Positions 1 through 8,180 of a stretch of 64,000 bases of DNA are shown here, one piece after another (the first letter of the stretch is position 1; each line of letters opens with the position of its first letter). This stretch comes from Clostridiales bacterium (GTDB taxonomy: Bacteria; Bacillota; Clostridia; Peptostreptococcales; Acidaminobacteraceae). The notes below the pieces were generated by a model, which was not told where the DNA came from, ran no database searches, and saw only the letters and a program-made list of their open reading frames with translations. Both the position numbers and the translations under genes were made by a program. The stretch covers positions 1 through 64,000 of the forward strand of contig JAEIOD010000023.1 of assembly GCA_016342415.1 (NCBI GenBank). Direction: 5' to 3'.

Positions 1-75
1 TTGTTTTGTCACTACCATTATATCTTATTAATTTGTGAGGGTTCTTTTATTTAACTATATCGCAAGAAGCTCCAC

Positions 76-1371
76 TTATATAATTAGTTCCATCTCAACA
101 TTACTCATAATATAGGCGGGTTCATAAACGATGGTGTTACTTTTTTTGGTTATACGTGTTTCAGATATATCCTTTACTAGGATGTTTTCATCACATAACC
201 ATTCACAGACTTCACACAAATCGTGGAACCAGAGTCTATCATTGAAGTCTTTGACCATAACAGAGAGAGGTTTGGGTTCTAAGATCTCTTCAAAATATTC
301 GAATATCGGTTGACAGATAACTTCTCTGTTTTTTCTTAGATAATCATAAACCAAATCAATGGAACATGATAAATTGATGCTATTTTTTCTTTCATCCATG
401 AGCTTGATATAAAGCTTTTCAATGATAGGATTGTTATATTTAAGAGCTTGTTGAATCACTTCTCGACTTGGGATGTTATTGTTTAGTATCACTTCAACAG
501 CCGCCAAGCCTTTTAAGACATCTAATATCCATAGATATGAATATCTGGGATCACTTTTAACCTTTAACCATTTTTCAGCTTTATATAGAGCATTCAGAAT
601 ATGAGATGTTCTTTGAATGAGTGCATTCGCTTTATCTCTTTCACCCAATTGACACATTTCCTCGAACATTTCCTTCAGAGCTTCATCTTTGCAGTAAACC
701 ATTGTACCTAAAGAGTAATAAGAGTTTGCTACGGATGTCTGGTTAACCTTAGCGCTAAACTTCTTGAATTCTGTTCTGGTATAGATGTTGCCATTGATAT
801 AGATATCATCTTCCATTAAGCAAATACCACTTTCTAGTTTGCAGGAGTCGTTGACTAAAATGGTCATATCGATATCTGATTTTTCCCATACCTTGTCATA
901 TGATAAGCTTCCCATAACAATTATGGCAAGAACGTTGTTATCTTCCTTCAGTCGATTACAAAGTGTTTCAACTGCCGTCATATAACGACGTTGTAAATCG
1001 CTGTTAGCGAAACTGACTCTCCAGAAGTCTACTGGAATGGCATGTGAGTTTATTTTTCTGTACGCCATGGGTGTGATATCAAAGATGCGCTTGAAAGCCC
1101 TTGAAAAAGTTTCGTGAGAATTGAATCCGTAGTCTAAAGCTATATCAAGAATGTTTCTATTGGTATCAATGATTTGACCAGCAGCAACAGAAAGTTTTCT
1201 TTTTTTTATGTAGTCCAGAACAGGAATCCCGATAATGGATTGAAAGATTCTATTGAAGTGGTGTGTAGAATAATAACATTGCTCTGCGAGCTGCTCAGAA
1301 GTAATGTCTTCTTTAATGTGTACTTCGATATAATCCAGTATTTTTTGTAGCTTATTATAGTAGTCTGACAT
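76..1371 (-). CDS. AraC-family HTH regulator fused to a nucleotidyltransferase-like domain
   Basis: The N-terminal 105 residues form an AraC/XylS double helix-turn-helix (helices near 25-47 and 73-105, with the usual GFNSHETFSRAFKR and P-x-x-Y-R signature). Residues 150-175 carry a polymerase-beta-type nucleotidyltransferase motif: Gly154-Ser155, ten residues, then Asp166-Ile-Asp168. The C-terminal 250 residues are largely helical and I do not recognise them. The ATG is preceded by AAGGATGG. AraC regulators normally have a ligand-binding domain; here its place is taken by a possible nucleotidyl- or aminoglycoside-nucleotidyltransferase-like module. Whether that module is catalytic or only senses nucleotide or drug is unknown. 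The gene stands alone on the minus strand, divergent from the riboswitch-controlled gene. Confidence 0.8.
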   Translation of the reverse strand: MSDYYNKLQKILDYIEVHIKEDITSEQLAEQCYYSTHHFNRIFQSIIGIPVLDYIKKRKLSVAAGQIIDTNRNILDIALDYGFNSHETFSRAFKRIFDITPMAYRKINSHAIPVDFWRVSFANSDLQRRYMTAVETLCNRLKEDNNVLAIIVMGSLSYDKVWEKSDIDMTILVNDSCKLESGICLMEDDIYINGNIYTRTEFKKFSAKVNQTSVANSYYSLGTMVYCKDEALKEMFEEMCQLGERDKANALIQRTSHILNALYKAEKWLKVKSDPRYSYLWILDVLKGLAAVEVILNNNIPSREVIQQALKYNNPIIEKLYIKLMDERKNSINLSCSIDLVYDYLRKNREVICQPIFEYFEEILEPKPLSVMVKDFNDRLWFHDLCEVCEWLCDENILVKDISETRITKKSNTIVYEPAYIMSNVEMELII

Positions 1372-1660
1372 GTTATCACCATCCTTTACTAAAGTATATC
1401 ATAGATAGGGGACCTGTTCTTGATGTTTGGAATCATTATGAAGCTATTGCAATAACACAGTTCTAATCAACAACAGTGATTCCTTGACAGATGTAGTCAT
1501 TGCATTTAAGGACTATTTTACAATAAAATGAGTCAAAATAGCATTTTATTTTACTAATGAGGTAAATGATAGGAGAACTATAGTCCTAACCTTATAGGAC
1601 CATGGTCACTATTTTAGTGAAAATAGATTACAATACGTGAATTAATGATAGAATAGTATA
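1372..1660. other. Intergenic region between divergent genes
   Basis: No convincing reading frame. It contains short inverted repeats, for example GTCCT/AGGAC near 1582-1600 and TCACT/AGTGA near 1606-1620, just before the riboswitch. A TTACAA (1628-1633) and TAGAAT (1649-1654) pair could be a weak promoter for the riboswitch transcript, but the 15-bp spacing is short and I do not rely on it. Confidence 0.4.
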
Positions 1661-1750
1661 TGAAGAAAAAGGCAAACCAAGTGAAAACTTGTGACGCAAA
1701 GCTAAAGGACCTTCCTAGAAATAGATGGTAGCCAGTTACTCGTTTTTTTT
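1661..1750 (+). ncRNA. Cyclic-di-GMP-I (GEMM-I) riboswitch
   Basis: The conserved core is readable: GGCAAACC at 1671-1678, a small stem closed by a GAAA loop, then GACGCAAAGC at 1693-1702, followed by GGACC and the second arm ending in GGTAGCC...TTAC. These are the diagnostic blocks of the c-di-GMP-I aptamer. A run of eight T follows at 1743-1750, so the switch may work by termination, but I could not identify an unambiguous terminator stem. It lies 54 bases before the ATG of the exported protein at 1805, so that gene is very likely controlled by c-di-GMP. Confidence 0.93.
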
Positions 1751-1804
1751 GTCTGAATCTTTCTAAATGAAAATATTGATTTTTTATATAAAGGAGATGG
1801 GGAT

Positions 1805-2800
1805 ATGAAATTTAAAATAGGGATTATGATGATAATGATATTGATGACATTTAGCCCATTGGTATTTGGTGAAACAGAAGTAGTTGATGTGACTGTAGTG
1901 GAATTTGATATATATGTAAATGATACAGAGATCTTAACAGAAGAAAGTCAATATCCAGCACTGGTATATAATAATATTACTTATTTTCCGTTGACGTCTG
2001 ATTATTTGTCAACACTAGGTCTGGATTTAACTTTTAGTAATTCACAAGGTTTAACAATTGGTAAAAAAAGTGCTAAGAGAAATTTAGATCAAAGATTTTT
2101 AGGTTCTAAAAATCTTATCGGTTCGACTGTAAAAGCTAGACTTGCTGAATTTGATATTTCAGTAAATGGTGAAATGGTTAATAACGATGAAGAAGCACAT
2201 CCGGTATTACTTTATAAGAATGTAACTTATTTTCCAATGACATGGAGATTTGCTGTTGAAGAATTTGGATGGGGCTTATCATGGTCATCTGTAACAGGTC
2301 TTAAGATAACTACAATGAATGGTGAAACAGTAGAAGAAGTAATCGTTCCTGAAATAGAAGAAGAAGTAACTGTTTATCAAGATACTGTTGAAGCGTTGGA
2401 AAAAAGATTTTCAGATGCAGAGTTTGGTGGAAAGTCATTTGACGTTGAATCAATTACAATTGAAGAAGAGGAAACAACACTTCATGTCATAGCAAATGTA
2501 GAGAATGAAAGTTTGACAAGTGTTTTGAATATAACTTTGTTTAAACGTGAACAATTGACAGCTTATCTAAAAAAAGTGGCTTCTGATATGAACAAACTTT
2601 CAGATCATGATGTTTTAGTTGAATTAAGATATGATGATGACTATGAAGCTGGTGTAACAGAATTAGACAGTTATCAAGCAGCAAAAGATTATATCACTTT
2701 AGATGAAAATGGTAATGATATTGTTTCGTTTTCAATTATGACTTATGAAATAAGGGATTCAAAAGAGAAGGACAAAGTAACAATATGGATAACTAATTAG
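1805..2800 (+). CDS. Secreted protein with two copper-amine-oxidase-N-terminal (stalk-like) repeats
   Basis: 331 residues with a signal peptide (residues 1-22, cleavage near VFG-ET). Two similar units follow: each starts EFDI-x-VN, has PALVYNNITYFPL or PVLLYKNVTYFPM, and ends in a G-L-x-I strand, at about residues 32-88 and 117-170. This is the pattern of the copper amine oxidase N-terminal or stalk domain common in exported proteins of Bacillota; no copper site or oxidase domain is present. The last 130 residues are an unrecognised alpha/beta region. An AAGGAG lies ahead of the ATG. The c-di-GMP-I riboswitch immediately upstream suggests a role in surface adhesion or the motility/biofilm switch. 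A strong terminator follows. Confidence 0.78.
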   Translation: MKFKIGIMMIMILMTFSPLVFGETEVVDVTVVEFDIYVNDTEILTEESQYPALVYNNITYFPLTSDYLSTLGLDLTFSNSQGLTIGKKSAKRNLDQRFLGSKNLIGSTVKARLAEFDISVNGEMVNNDEEAHPVLLYKNVTYFPMTWRFAVEEFGWGLSWSSVTGLKITTMNGETVEEVIVPEIEEEVTVYQDTVEALEKRFSDAEFGGKSFDVESITIEEEETTLHVIANVENESLTSVLNITLFKREQLTAYLKKVASDMNKLSDHDVLVELRYDDDYEAGVTELDSYQAAKDYITLDENGNDIVSFSIMTYEIRDSKEKDKVTIWITN

Positions 2801-2881
2801 TAAGAATAACATGCCGGAAAATGAGCGCATCGCCCAAAAACGGGCGTCTTATAATCAAGGAAAACAAAGGTTTTATGAGTA

Positions 2882-2920
2882 AACAAACTACACTTTAGAA
2901 GTGTAGTTTGTTATTTTTTT
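2882..2920 (+). terminator. Intrinsic terminator
   Basis: Perfect 12-bp arms AACAAACTACAC (2882-2893) and GTGTAGTTTGTT (2901-2912) with a 7-base loop, followed by ATTTTTTT. It ends the riboswitch-controlled gene. Confidence 0.92.
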
Positions 2921-3108
2921 GTCTAAAGCGTTGGAATCAGCTATACAAATGGTTTGGTTGAACTCTAGAATATACAATCGCCGAAAAACCAGCGGGGGAA
3001 ATAAGCCTTTTGTCACATCAGGAAAATGTTTTCCTGATTATGCACTACATCTTGTATTTTTTTGTTTTTTTTTATATAAAAGCCTCTATTATCATCACTT
3101 TTTAGACT
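2921..3108. other. Control region upstream of the lysine-fermentation operon
   Basis: No supported gene. The notable element is a palindrome with perfect 10-bp arms ATCAGGAAAA (3017-3026) and TTTTCCTGAT (3029-3038). It lies about 70-90 bp upstream of the sigma-54 promoter at 3109-3125, a typical place for an enhancer-binding-protein site. The first T-run comes about 18 bases later, which argues against a simple intrinsic terminator. Confidence 0.55.
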
Positions 3109-3125
3109 TGGCATTAGAATTGCAT
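3109..3125 (+). promoter_or_regulatory. Sigma-54 (RpoN) -24/-12 promoter
   Basis: The sequence TGGCATTAGAATTGCAT matches the sigma-54 consensus TGGCAC-N5-TTGCW: GG at 3110-3111 and GC at 3122-3123 are separated by exactly ten bases. Transcription would start near 3135, about 50 bases before the kdd ATG. There is no equally good sigma-70 promoter in the region. Confidence 0.8.
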
Positions 3126-3186
3126 ATTTATATACATGGTTATTGAATTGTAATGGACAAAATATTAAATTAATGGAGGAGTTCAA

Positions 3187-4224
3187 ATGAAAAAAGGAAA
3201 CAAATTCGGAACGCATCGTGTTATCTCACCAAAAGGGTTGTTGCCTCAACCAGCAGAGAAGATTGATAACACAATGGAGATTTATGACAACGAAATCTTA
3301 ATTGATGTTCAAACATTGAATATTGATTCAGCAAGTTTTACTCAAATCAAAGGTCAAGCAGGCAATGATATTGAGAAAATTAAAGAGATCATGCTTGGTA
3401 TTGTTGCTAAGAGAGGTAAGCATCATAATCCTGTTACAGGATCTGGTGGTATGTTAATTGGTACAGTTAAAGAAATTGGTGATGCTTTAGAAGGTAAGAC
3501 AGATTTAAAAGTTGGAGATAAAATCGCTACTTTAGTTTCTCTTTCATTAACACCATTAAATATTGAAGAAATCATAGAAGTTAGAAAAGACATCGATCAA
3601 GTAGATATCAAAGGACAAGCTATCTTATTTGAAAGTGGCATCTACGCTAAATTACCAACTGATATTCCTGAAAACTTGGCACTTTCTGTTTTAGACGTTG
3701 CAGGAGCTCCTGCACAAACAAGAAAACTTGTTAAAAGAGGAGATACAGTATTAGTTGTTGGTGGTGCGGGTAAATCTGGTATGCTTTGTTTATATGAAGC
3801 TAGAAAACAAGCTGGACCAGATGCTAACATTATTTGTTTAGCACATAATGAATCATCTATGCAAAGAGCTAAAGATATGGGCTTTGCCAATTCGTTCATT
3901 TTAGCGGATGCAACTAATTCAGTTGATGTCTATGAAAAAGTATCAGAAATTACCAATGGTGAAATGTGTGATGTAACAATCAACTGTGTTAATATTCCTG
4001 ATACTGAAATGTCTTGTATCTTAGCAACTAAAGCTGATGGTGTTATTTACTTCTTTAGTATGGCAACTAGCTTTACAGCAGCAGCACTTGGTGCTGAAGG
4101 TGTTGGTATGGATACAATGATGATTATTGGTAATGGTTATGCTAGAGATCATGCTAATATTTCACTTGAAATCATTAGAGAATCAGAAATTATTAGAAAA
4201 GTATATACAGATTTATATGCTTAA
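3187..4224 (+). CDS. kdd: L-erythro-3,5-diaminohexanoate dehydrogenase
   Basis: 345-residue cytoplasmic enzyme of lysine fermentation. It oxidatively deaminates (3S,5S)-3,5-diaminohexanoate to 5-amino-3-oxohexanoate with NAD(P)+. The family call rests on overall recognition (N-terminal GTHRV-x-SPKG-x-LPQPA region, [10 protein letters not shown]) and a Rossmann nucleotide-binding turn, [16 protein letters not shown], at about residues 180-200. The neighbours make the identification secure: kamA, kamB-E follow in the same direction. GGAGGAG lies seven bases before the ATG. It is the first gene of the operon, directly downstream of the sigma-54 promoter. Gene order differs from clusters in which kdd follows kamDE, and kce is not adjacent. 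Confidence 0.93.
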   Translation: MKKGNKFGTHRVISPKGLLPQPAEKIDNTMEIYDNEILIDVQTLNIDSASFTQIKGQAGNDIEKIKEIMLGIVAKRGKHHNPVTGSGGMLIGTVKEIGDALEGKTDLKVGDKIATLVSLSLTPLNIEEIIEVRKDIDQVDIKGQAILFESGIYAKLPTDIPENLALSVLDVAGAPAQTRKLVKRGDTVLVVGGAGKSGMLCLYEARKQAGPDANIICLAHNESSMQRAKDMGFANSFILADATNSVDVYEKVSEITNGEMCDVTINCVNIPDTEMSCILATKADGVIYFFSMATSFTAAALGAEGVGMDTMMIIGNGYARDHANISLEIIRESEIIRKVYTDLYA

Positions 4225-4247
4225 AGAATCAGGGGGGAGATAAAGTT

Positions 4248-5501
4248 ATGCGTCATTATAATGAAGTATCGCTTTGGAAAGATGTCTCACAAGAACAGTG
4301 GGATGACTGGAAATGGCAAGTTCAAAATAGAATTGATACACTTGAAGATCTTAAGCAGGTTGTTAACTTAACATCTGAAGAAGAAGAAGGTGTTAAGAAA
4401 TCATTAGAGATCTTAAGAATGGGTATCACACCATATTATGCACTGTTAATGGATGAGAACGATCCGCATTGTCCAGTAAGAATGCAAGCAATTCCTACAA
4501 TTGCTGAAACTCATAAATCTGAAAATGATATGGATGATCCACTTCATGAAGATGGTGATTCACCAGTACCAGGATTAACACACCGTTATCCGGATAGAGT
4601 ACTTTTATTGATCACTGACATGTGTTCTATGTATTGTAGACACTGTACAAGAAGACGTTTTGCCGGTGCACATGATGATGTTCAGCCATTGGATCAAATC
4701 GATAAGGCTATTGAATACATCAGAAATACGCCACAAGTAAGAGACGTATTGCTTTCAGGTGGAGACTGTCTACTGGTTTCTGATGATCGTTTAGAGTATA
4801 TTATTTCCAAACTTCGTGAAATCGAGCATGTAGAAATCATTCGTTTAGGTTCTAGAACACCAGTTGTATTACCTCAAAGAATTACACCTGAGCTTGTAAA
4901 CATGTTGAAAAAATACCATCCAGTATGGTTAAATACACACTTCAACCATTCTAAAGAAGTAACACCAGAAGCGAAAGAAGCATGTCGTCTGATGGCAGAT
5001 GCAGGTATTCCACTTGGAAACCAATCTGTACTTCTTAGAGGTGTAAACGATTGTGTACATGTGATGAGAAAACTGGTTCATAACTTGGTTATGATGAGAG
5101 TTAGACCATACTACATCTATCAATGTGACCTTTCTACTGGTATTGAGCATTTCAGAACACCAGTTGCAAAAGGTATAGAGATAATTGAAGGTCTTAGAGG
5201 CCATACATCTGGATATGCAGTGCCAACATTTGTGGTTGATGCACCAGGTGGTGGTGGTAAGATTCCGGTAATGCCACAATACTTGATTTCTCAATCAGCT
5301 GATAAAGTTGTATTAAGAAACTACGAGGGTGTTATTACTACTTATGCTGAGCCAGAACCATATCATAATAAGTGTCAATGTGATGAGTGTACTAAAGAAC
5401 ATCCACATAAGTTATTTGGTGTGGCTGGACTTCATCAGGGTAATAGAGTATCAATCGAACTAAAAGAGTTGGAAAGAGCTAAGAGAACACATCACGAGTA
5501 G
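4248..5501 (+). CDS. kamA: L-lysine 2,3-aminomutase
   Basis: Radical SAM, PLP-dependent enzyme converting L-lysine to L-beta-lysine, the first committed step of lysine fermentation. 417 residues, the family length. Cys126, Cys130 and Cys133 form the CxxxCxxC site for the 4Fe-4S cluster. Lys338 in PGGGGK is the PLP lysine, and Asp294 and Asp331 correspond to the substrate-binding aspartates of the Clostridium subterminale enzyme. Cys269 and the C-terminal Cys376, Cys378 and Cys381 match the structural zinc ligands. GGGGGAG precedes the ATG. It sits 23 bases after kdd and 16 bases before the preferred kamB start. No key residue is missing, so it should be active. Confidence 0.97.
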   Translation: MRHYNEVSLWKDVSQEQWDDWKWQVQNRIDTLEDLKQVVNLTSEEEEGVKKSLEILRMGITPYYALLMDENDPHCPVRMQAIPTIAETHKSENDMDDPLHEDGDSPVPGLTHRYPDRVLLLITDMCSMYCRHCTRRRFAGAHDDVQPLDQIDKAIEYIRNTPQVRDVLLSGGDCLLVSDDRLEYIISKLREIEHVEIIRLGSRTPVVLPQRITPELVNMLKKYHPVWLNTHFNHSKEVTPEAKEACRLMADAGIPLGNQSVLLRGVNDCVHVMRKLVHNLVMMRVRPYYIYQCDLSTGIEHFRTPVAKGIEIIEGLRGHTSGYAVPTFVVDAPGGGGKIPVMPQYLISQSADKVVLRNYEGVITTYAEPEPYHNKCQCDECTKEHPHKLFGVAGLHQGNRVSIELKELERAKRTHHE

Positions 5502-5517
5502 TTCATAGGAGATGGTC

Positions 5518-6546
5518 ATGTTAGAATATACAAATAAATATGAAACCATCTCCATAGTAGGTATGGCAAAGAACGCTGGGAAAACAGTAACACTGAACGC
5601 ACTATTAGATGAGGCCTATGAGAACGGAAAGAAAATAGGTTTAACCTCAATCGGACGTGACGGCGAAAAGCAGGATATTGTAACCAGTACCGATAAACCA
5701 ATGATATATGCCTACGAAGGTAGCATCATAGCAACGCCGGAAACTTTATTTCAGAAATCAGAAGCGAGATTAGAAGTATTAGAGATAACAGATTTCCATA
5801 CTTCTATGGGGAAAATCGTTATAGGACGGGTCATCATTCCAGGTTATATTCAGATAGCTGGACCTTGTTCTAATCATGAGATCATGTTGACGAATCTAAA
5901 GATGAAAGCTTATGGTGTTGATCTTATTATAGTGGATGGAGCCATCGATCGGAAAACTACGGCTTCACCATCTATCACAGATGCAACCATTCTCTCGACT
6001 GGCGCTGTTCTGTCGAGAGATATGCAAAAGGCGATTGAAAAAACAGTGTATCAAGTAACACTGTTTCAGTTGAAGGCAATTGAAAACCTTTCTATAAGGG
6101 CTATAGCTGATGAAGCTATAAGAGAGAAGGAAATTGCCATCATAGGAGTAGACGCTGAAAATGAGCATACGGTTACTTCGTTGAATTTAAAAACAGCATT
6201 AAATGCAGGACAAAAGATAGCAGTAGCACTGAATGAGGACACAAGATATGTTATCATACCAGGATCATTGGTTTCAAAAACAATACTTGATATTGTTAAA
6301 ACCAGTCGTCATTTTAAACATACAACATTTATTGTAAGAGATGCTACGAGGATATTTATTGATTATAAAGACTGGATATATTTTGAGAAAATTGGCGTGA
6401 GTATTCGCGTGATAGATGAGATTAAATTAATAGCTGTGACGATAAACCCTGCTTCGCCTGAGGGATACTATTTTGAACCGGATGTTTATCAAAAACAGCT
6501 TCAGTTTTATCTCAAAGAGTTGCCTGTTATCAATGTGATGGCATAG
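5518..6546 (+). CDS. kamB: KamB-like P-loop protein of the lysine-fermentation cluster
   Basis: About 342 residues, cytoplasmic. It has a P-loop near the N-terminus (GMAKNAGKT, about residues 14-22) and no other domain I recognise. Proteins of this type regularly sit between kamA and kamD in lysine-fermentation clusters together with a MutS-like partner; the pair has been proposed to act as a reactivating factor or chaperone for the B12-dependent aminomutase. The function here is inferred from context. I prefer the ATG at 5518 over the one at 5512 because AGGAG (5507-5511) is then six bases upstream. Confidence 0.8.
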   Translation: MLEYTNKYETISIVGMAKNAGKTVTLNALLDEAYENGKKIGLTSIGRDGEKQDIVTSTDKPMIYAYEGSIIATPETLFQKSEARLEVLEITDFHTSMGKIVIGRVIIPGYIQIAGPCSNHEIMLTNLKMKAYGVDLIIVDGAIDRKTTASPSITDATILSTGAVLSRDMQKAIEKTVYQVTLFQLKAIENLSIRAIADEAIREKEIAIIGVDAENEHTVTSLNLKTALNAGQKIAVALNEDTRYVIIPGSLVSKTILDIVKTSRHFKHTTFIVRDATRIFIDYKDWIYFEKIGVSIRVIDEIKLIAVTINPASPEGYYFEPDVYQKQLQFYLKELPVINVMA

Positions 6547-6560
6547 GAGGTGTTTTTATC
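6545..6560 (+). promoter_or_regulatory. Strong ribosome binding site with no standard start codon after it
   Basis: AGGAGG at 6545-6550 is seven bases before ATC at 6558, which is in frame with the MutS-like gene. There is no ATG, GTG or TTG in that frame until GTG at 6594, which lacks its own Shine-Dalgarno. The intervening codons would encode FFLQETRHQLD, so the real start may be a non-canonical AUC. Confidence 0.55.
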
Positions 6561-6593
6561 TTTTTTTTACAAGAAACCAGACATCAATTAGAT

Positions 6594-8180
6594 GTGGATT
6601 ATATTTTTAATAAGATTAAGGTACAAACGCCTTTTGGGCAGAAATTAAAACAAAATTTAAAGGTGTTTAAAGCAGATGATTCATCTGCTTTAACATCGCA
6701 TTTTGATCAACTGGATTTACTGAAAAGTCAGATTGAATCACATCCTGTTACCTATAAAAAAATCAGGGAAATTCTAAGTCATTTTAAGACCATTGAATTG
6801 ACTCTGGAACGTATCTATGGATTGGAAACACTCAGTGTAACAGAGTTGTTTGAAGTGAAATACTTCGTACTGCATGTCAAGCAGTTGATAGAACATATTG
6901 AAACTAAAAATATCGATATAGACCACATACATTTAAGGTCTTTAAATCTGATAGAAAACTTGTTGGATCCGGAGGAAATCGGGATTAACAGTTTTTATAT
7001 TTATGATGGTTATTCTGATCAGCTGAGATTGATAAGAGAAAGGATTCGTACCTTAGAATCTTTGATTCAAACAAAGAAAAAAGAAAAACGGACATTACTT
7101 TCAGAGTTGTTTGATATTAAAATTAGACCCAATGATGAAGTGATGATAAAAAAACATGATGAAACGCTCATTAAAAAGCTGGAAAATCATGTGGATTTTG
7201 TTTATGTATCAGATACGATGATGCATAGAAGTTTTAAAATTAAAATATCAGAAGAAGTTCTATCGTATCAAAAAGAGATGGATAGATTAAGATCAGAAGA
7301 AGTAGATGAGGAGTATGAGATTCGATCGATGCTCACGCATAAACTCAATGATCATTTAGAAGATATCAGATATGATATCGATCAAATTGCCTCATTGGAT
7401 TTAATGATGGCAAAAGCATATTTTGCAATCGCTTTTAAAATGACCAAGCCTGTAATAGGGCGAGGTTTGGTTATAAAAGAAGGTATACATTTAAAAGTAC
7501 AAGAACATTTAAACGGGGAAAACTTAGAGTTTATGCCCATATCAATAAACTTATCACAGGGGGTGTCGTGCATAACCGGAGCCAATATGGGCGGTAAGAC
7601 GATATGCTTAAGAATGATAGGTCAAATGCAAATGATGGCGCAATACGGTTTATTTGTACCGTGTCAGTATTTTGAATTTGAATTGCAGAGTTTTATATTT
7701 TTATCATCACAAGATGCACAATCCATTGATAAGGGATTAAGTACTTTTGGTGCTGAAATGGTGAATGTATCCGATGTATTGAGAAAAGCAGATCAAAGAG
7801 GTTTAATCTTGATAGACGAGTTGGCAAGAGGTACAAATCCAAAAGAAGGATATGCTATCAGTAAAGCCATTATCAACTATTTAAAGAAAAAACCATCAAT
7901 ATCTGTTATCACCACACACTTTGATGGATTAGCAGATGAAGAAGACGTTCTTCACTTACAAGTAAGAGGTTTATCCCATGTTGATTTTGAAGATCTGAAG
8001 ATTAACATTGATAACAATACATTAGAAGTCATACATGACTTAATGGACTACCGATTAAAGGTCATTGAAGGACCTGAAGAAGTACCTAAAGATGCCATAG
8101 CCATCTCTAAAATGATGGGTGTTGATGAAAAAATATTAGAAGATGCAAGACGTATCTTAGAAAATAGGGAGGAAAAATGA
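6594..8180 (+). CDS. kamC: KamC-like MutS-family ATPase of the lysine-fermentation cluster
   Basis: 528 residues from the GTG at 6594, or 541 if translation begins at the in-frame ATC at 6558, which has the only good ribosome binding site. The C-terminal half is a MutS-type ABC ATPase: Walker A GANMGGKT at about residue 327 and Walker B LILIDELARGTNP at about 404. The N-terminal half is a helical MutS core-like region; mismatch-recognition domains are absent, so this is unlikely to be a repair protein. In lysine-fermentation clusters this gene accompanies kamB and is thought to help reactivate KamDE. Its stop overlaps the kamD start (ATGA at 8177-8180), indicating translational coupling. Confidence 0.82.
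   Translation: MDYIFNKIKVQTPFGQKLKQNLKVFKADDSSALTSHFDQLDLLKSQIESHPVTYKKIREILSHFKTIELTLERIYGLETLSVTELFEVKYFVLHVKQLIEHIETKNIDIDHIHLRSLNLIENLLDPEEIGINSFYIYDGYSDQLRLIRERIRTLESLIQTKKKEKRTLLSELFDIKIRPNDEVMIKKHDETLIKKLENHVDFVYVSDTMMHRSFKIKISEEVLSYQKEMDRLRSEEVDEEYEIRSMLTHKLNDHLEDIRYDIDQIASLDLMMAKAYFAIAFKMTKPVIGRGLVIKEGIHLKVQEHLNGENLEFMPISINLSQGVSCITGANMGGKTICLRMIGQMQMMAQYGLFVPCQYFEFELQSFIFLSSQDAQSIDKGLSTFGAEMVNVSDVLRKADQRGLILIDELARGTNPKEGYAISKAIINYLKKKPSISVITTHFDGLADEEDVLHLQVRGLSHVDFEDLKINIDNNTLEVIHDLMDYRLKVIEGPEEVPKDAIAISKMMGVDEKILEDARRILENREEK

Noticed and set aside
2990..3070. Possible lysine or other riboswitch before kdd
   Set aside because: None of the conserved blocks of the lysine riboswitch are present. 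The 3017-3038 palindrome fits an enhancer site better, and any transcript from the sigma-54 promoter would start after it.
2919..3146. 75-residue open frame upstream of kdd
   Set aside because: No ribosome site, no family resemblance, it overlaps a terminator T-run and the sigma-54 control region.
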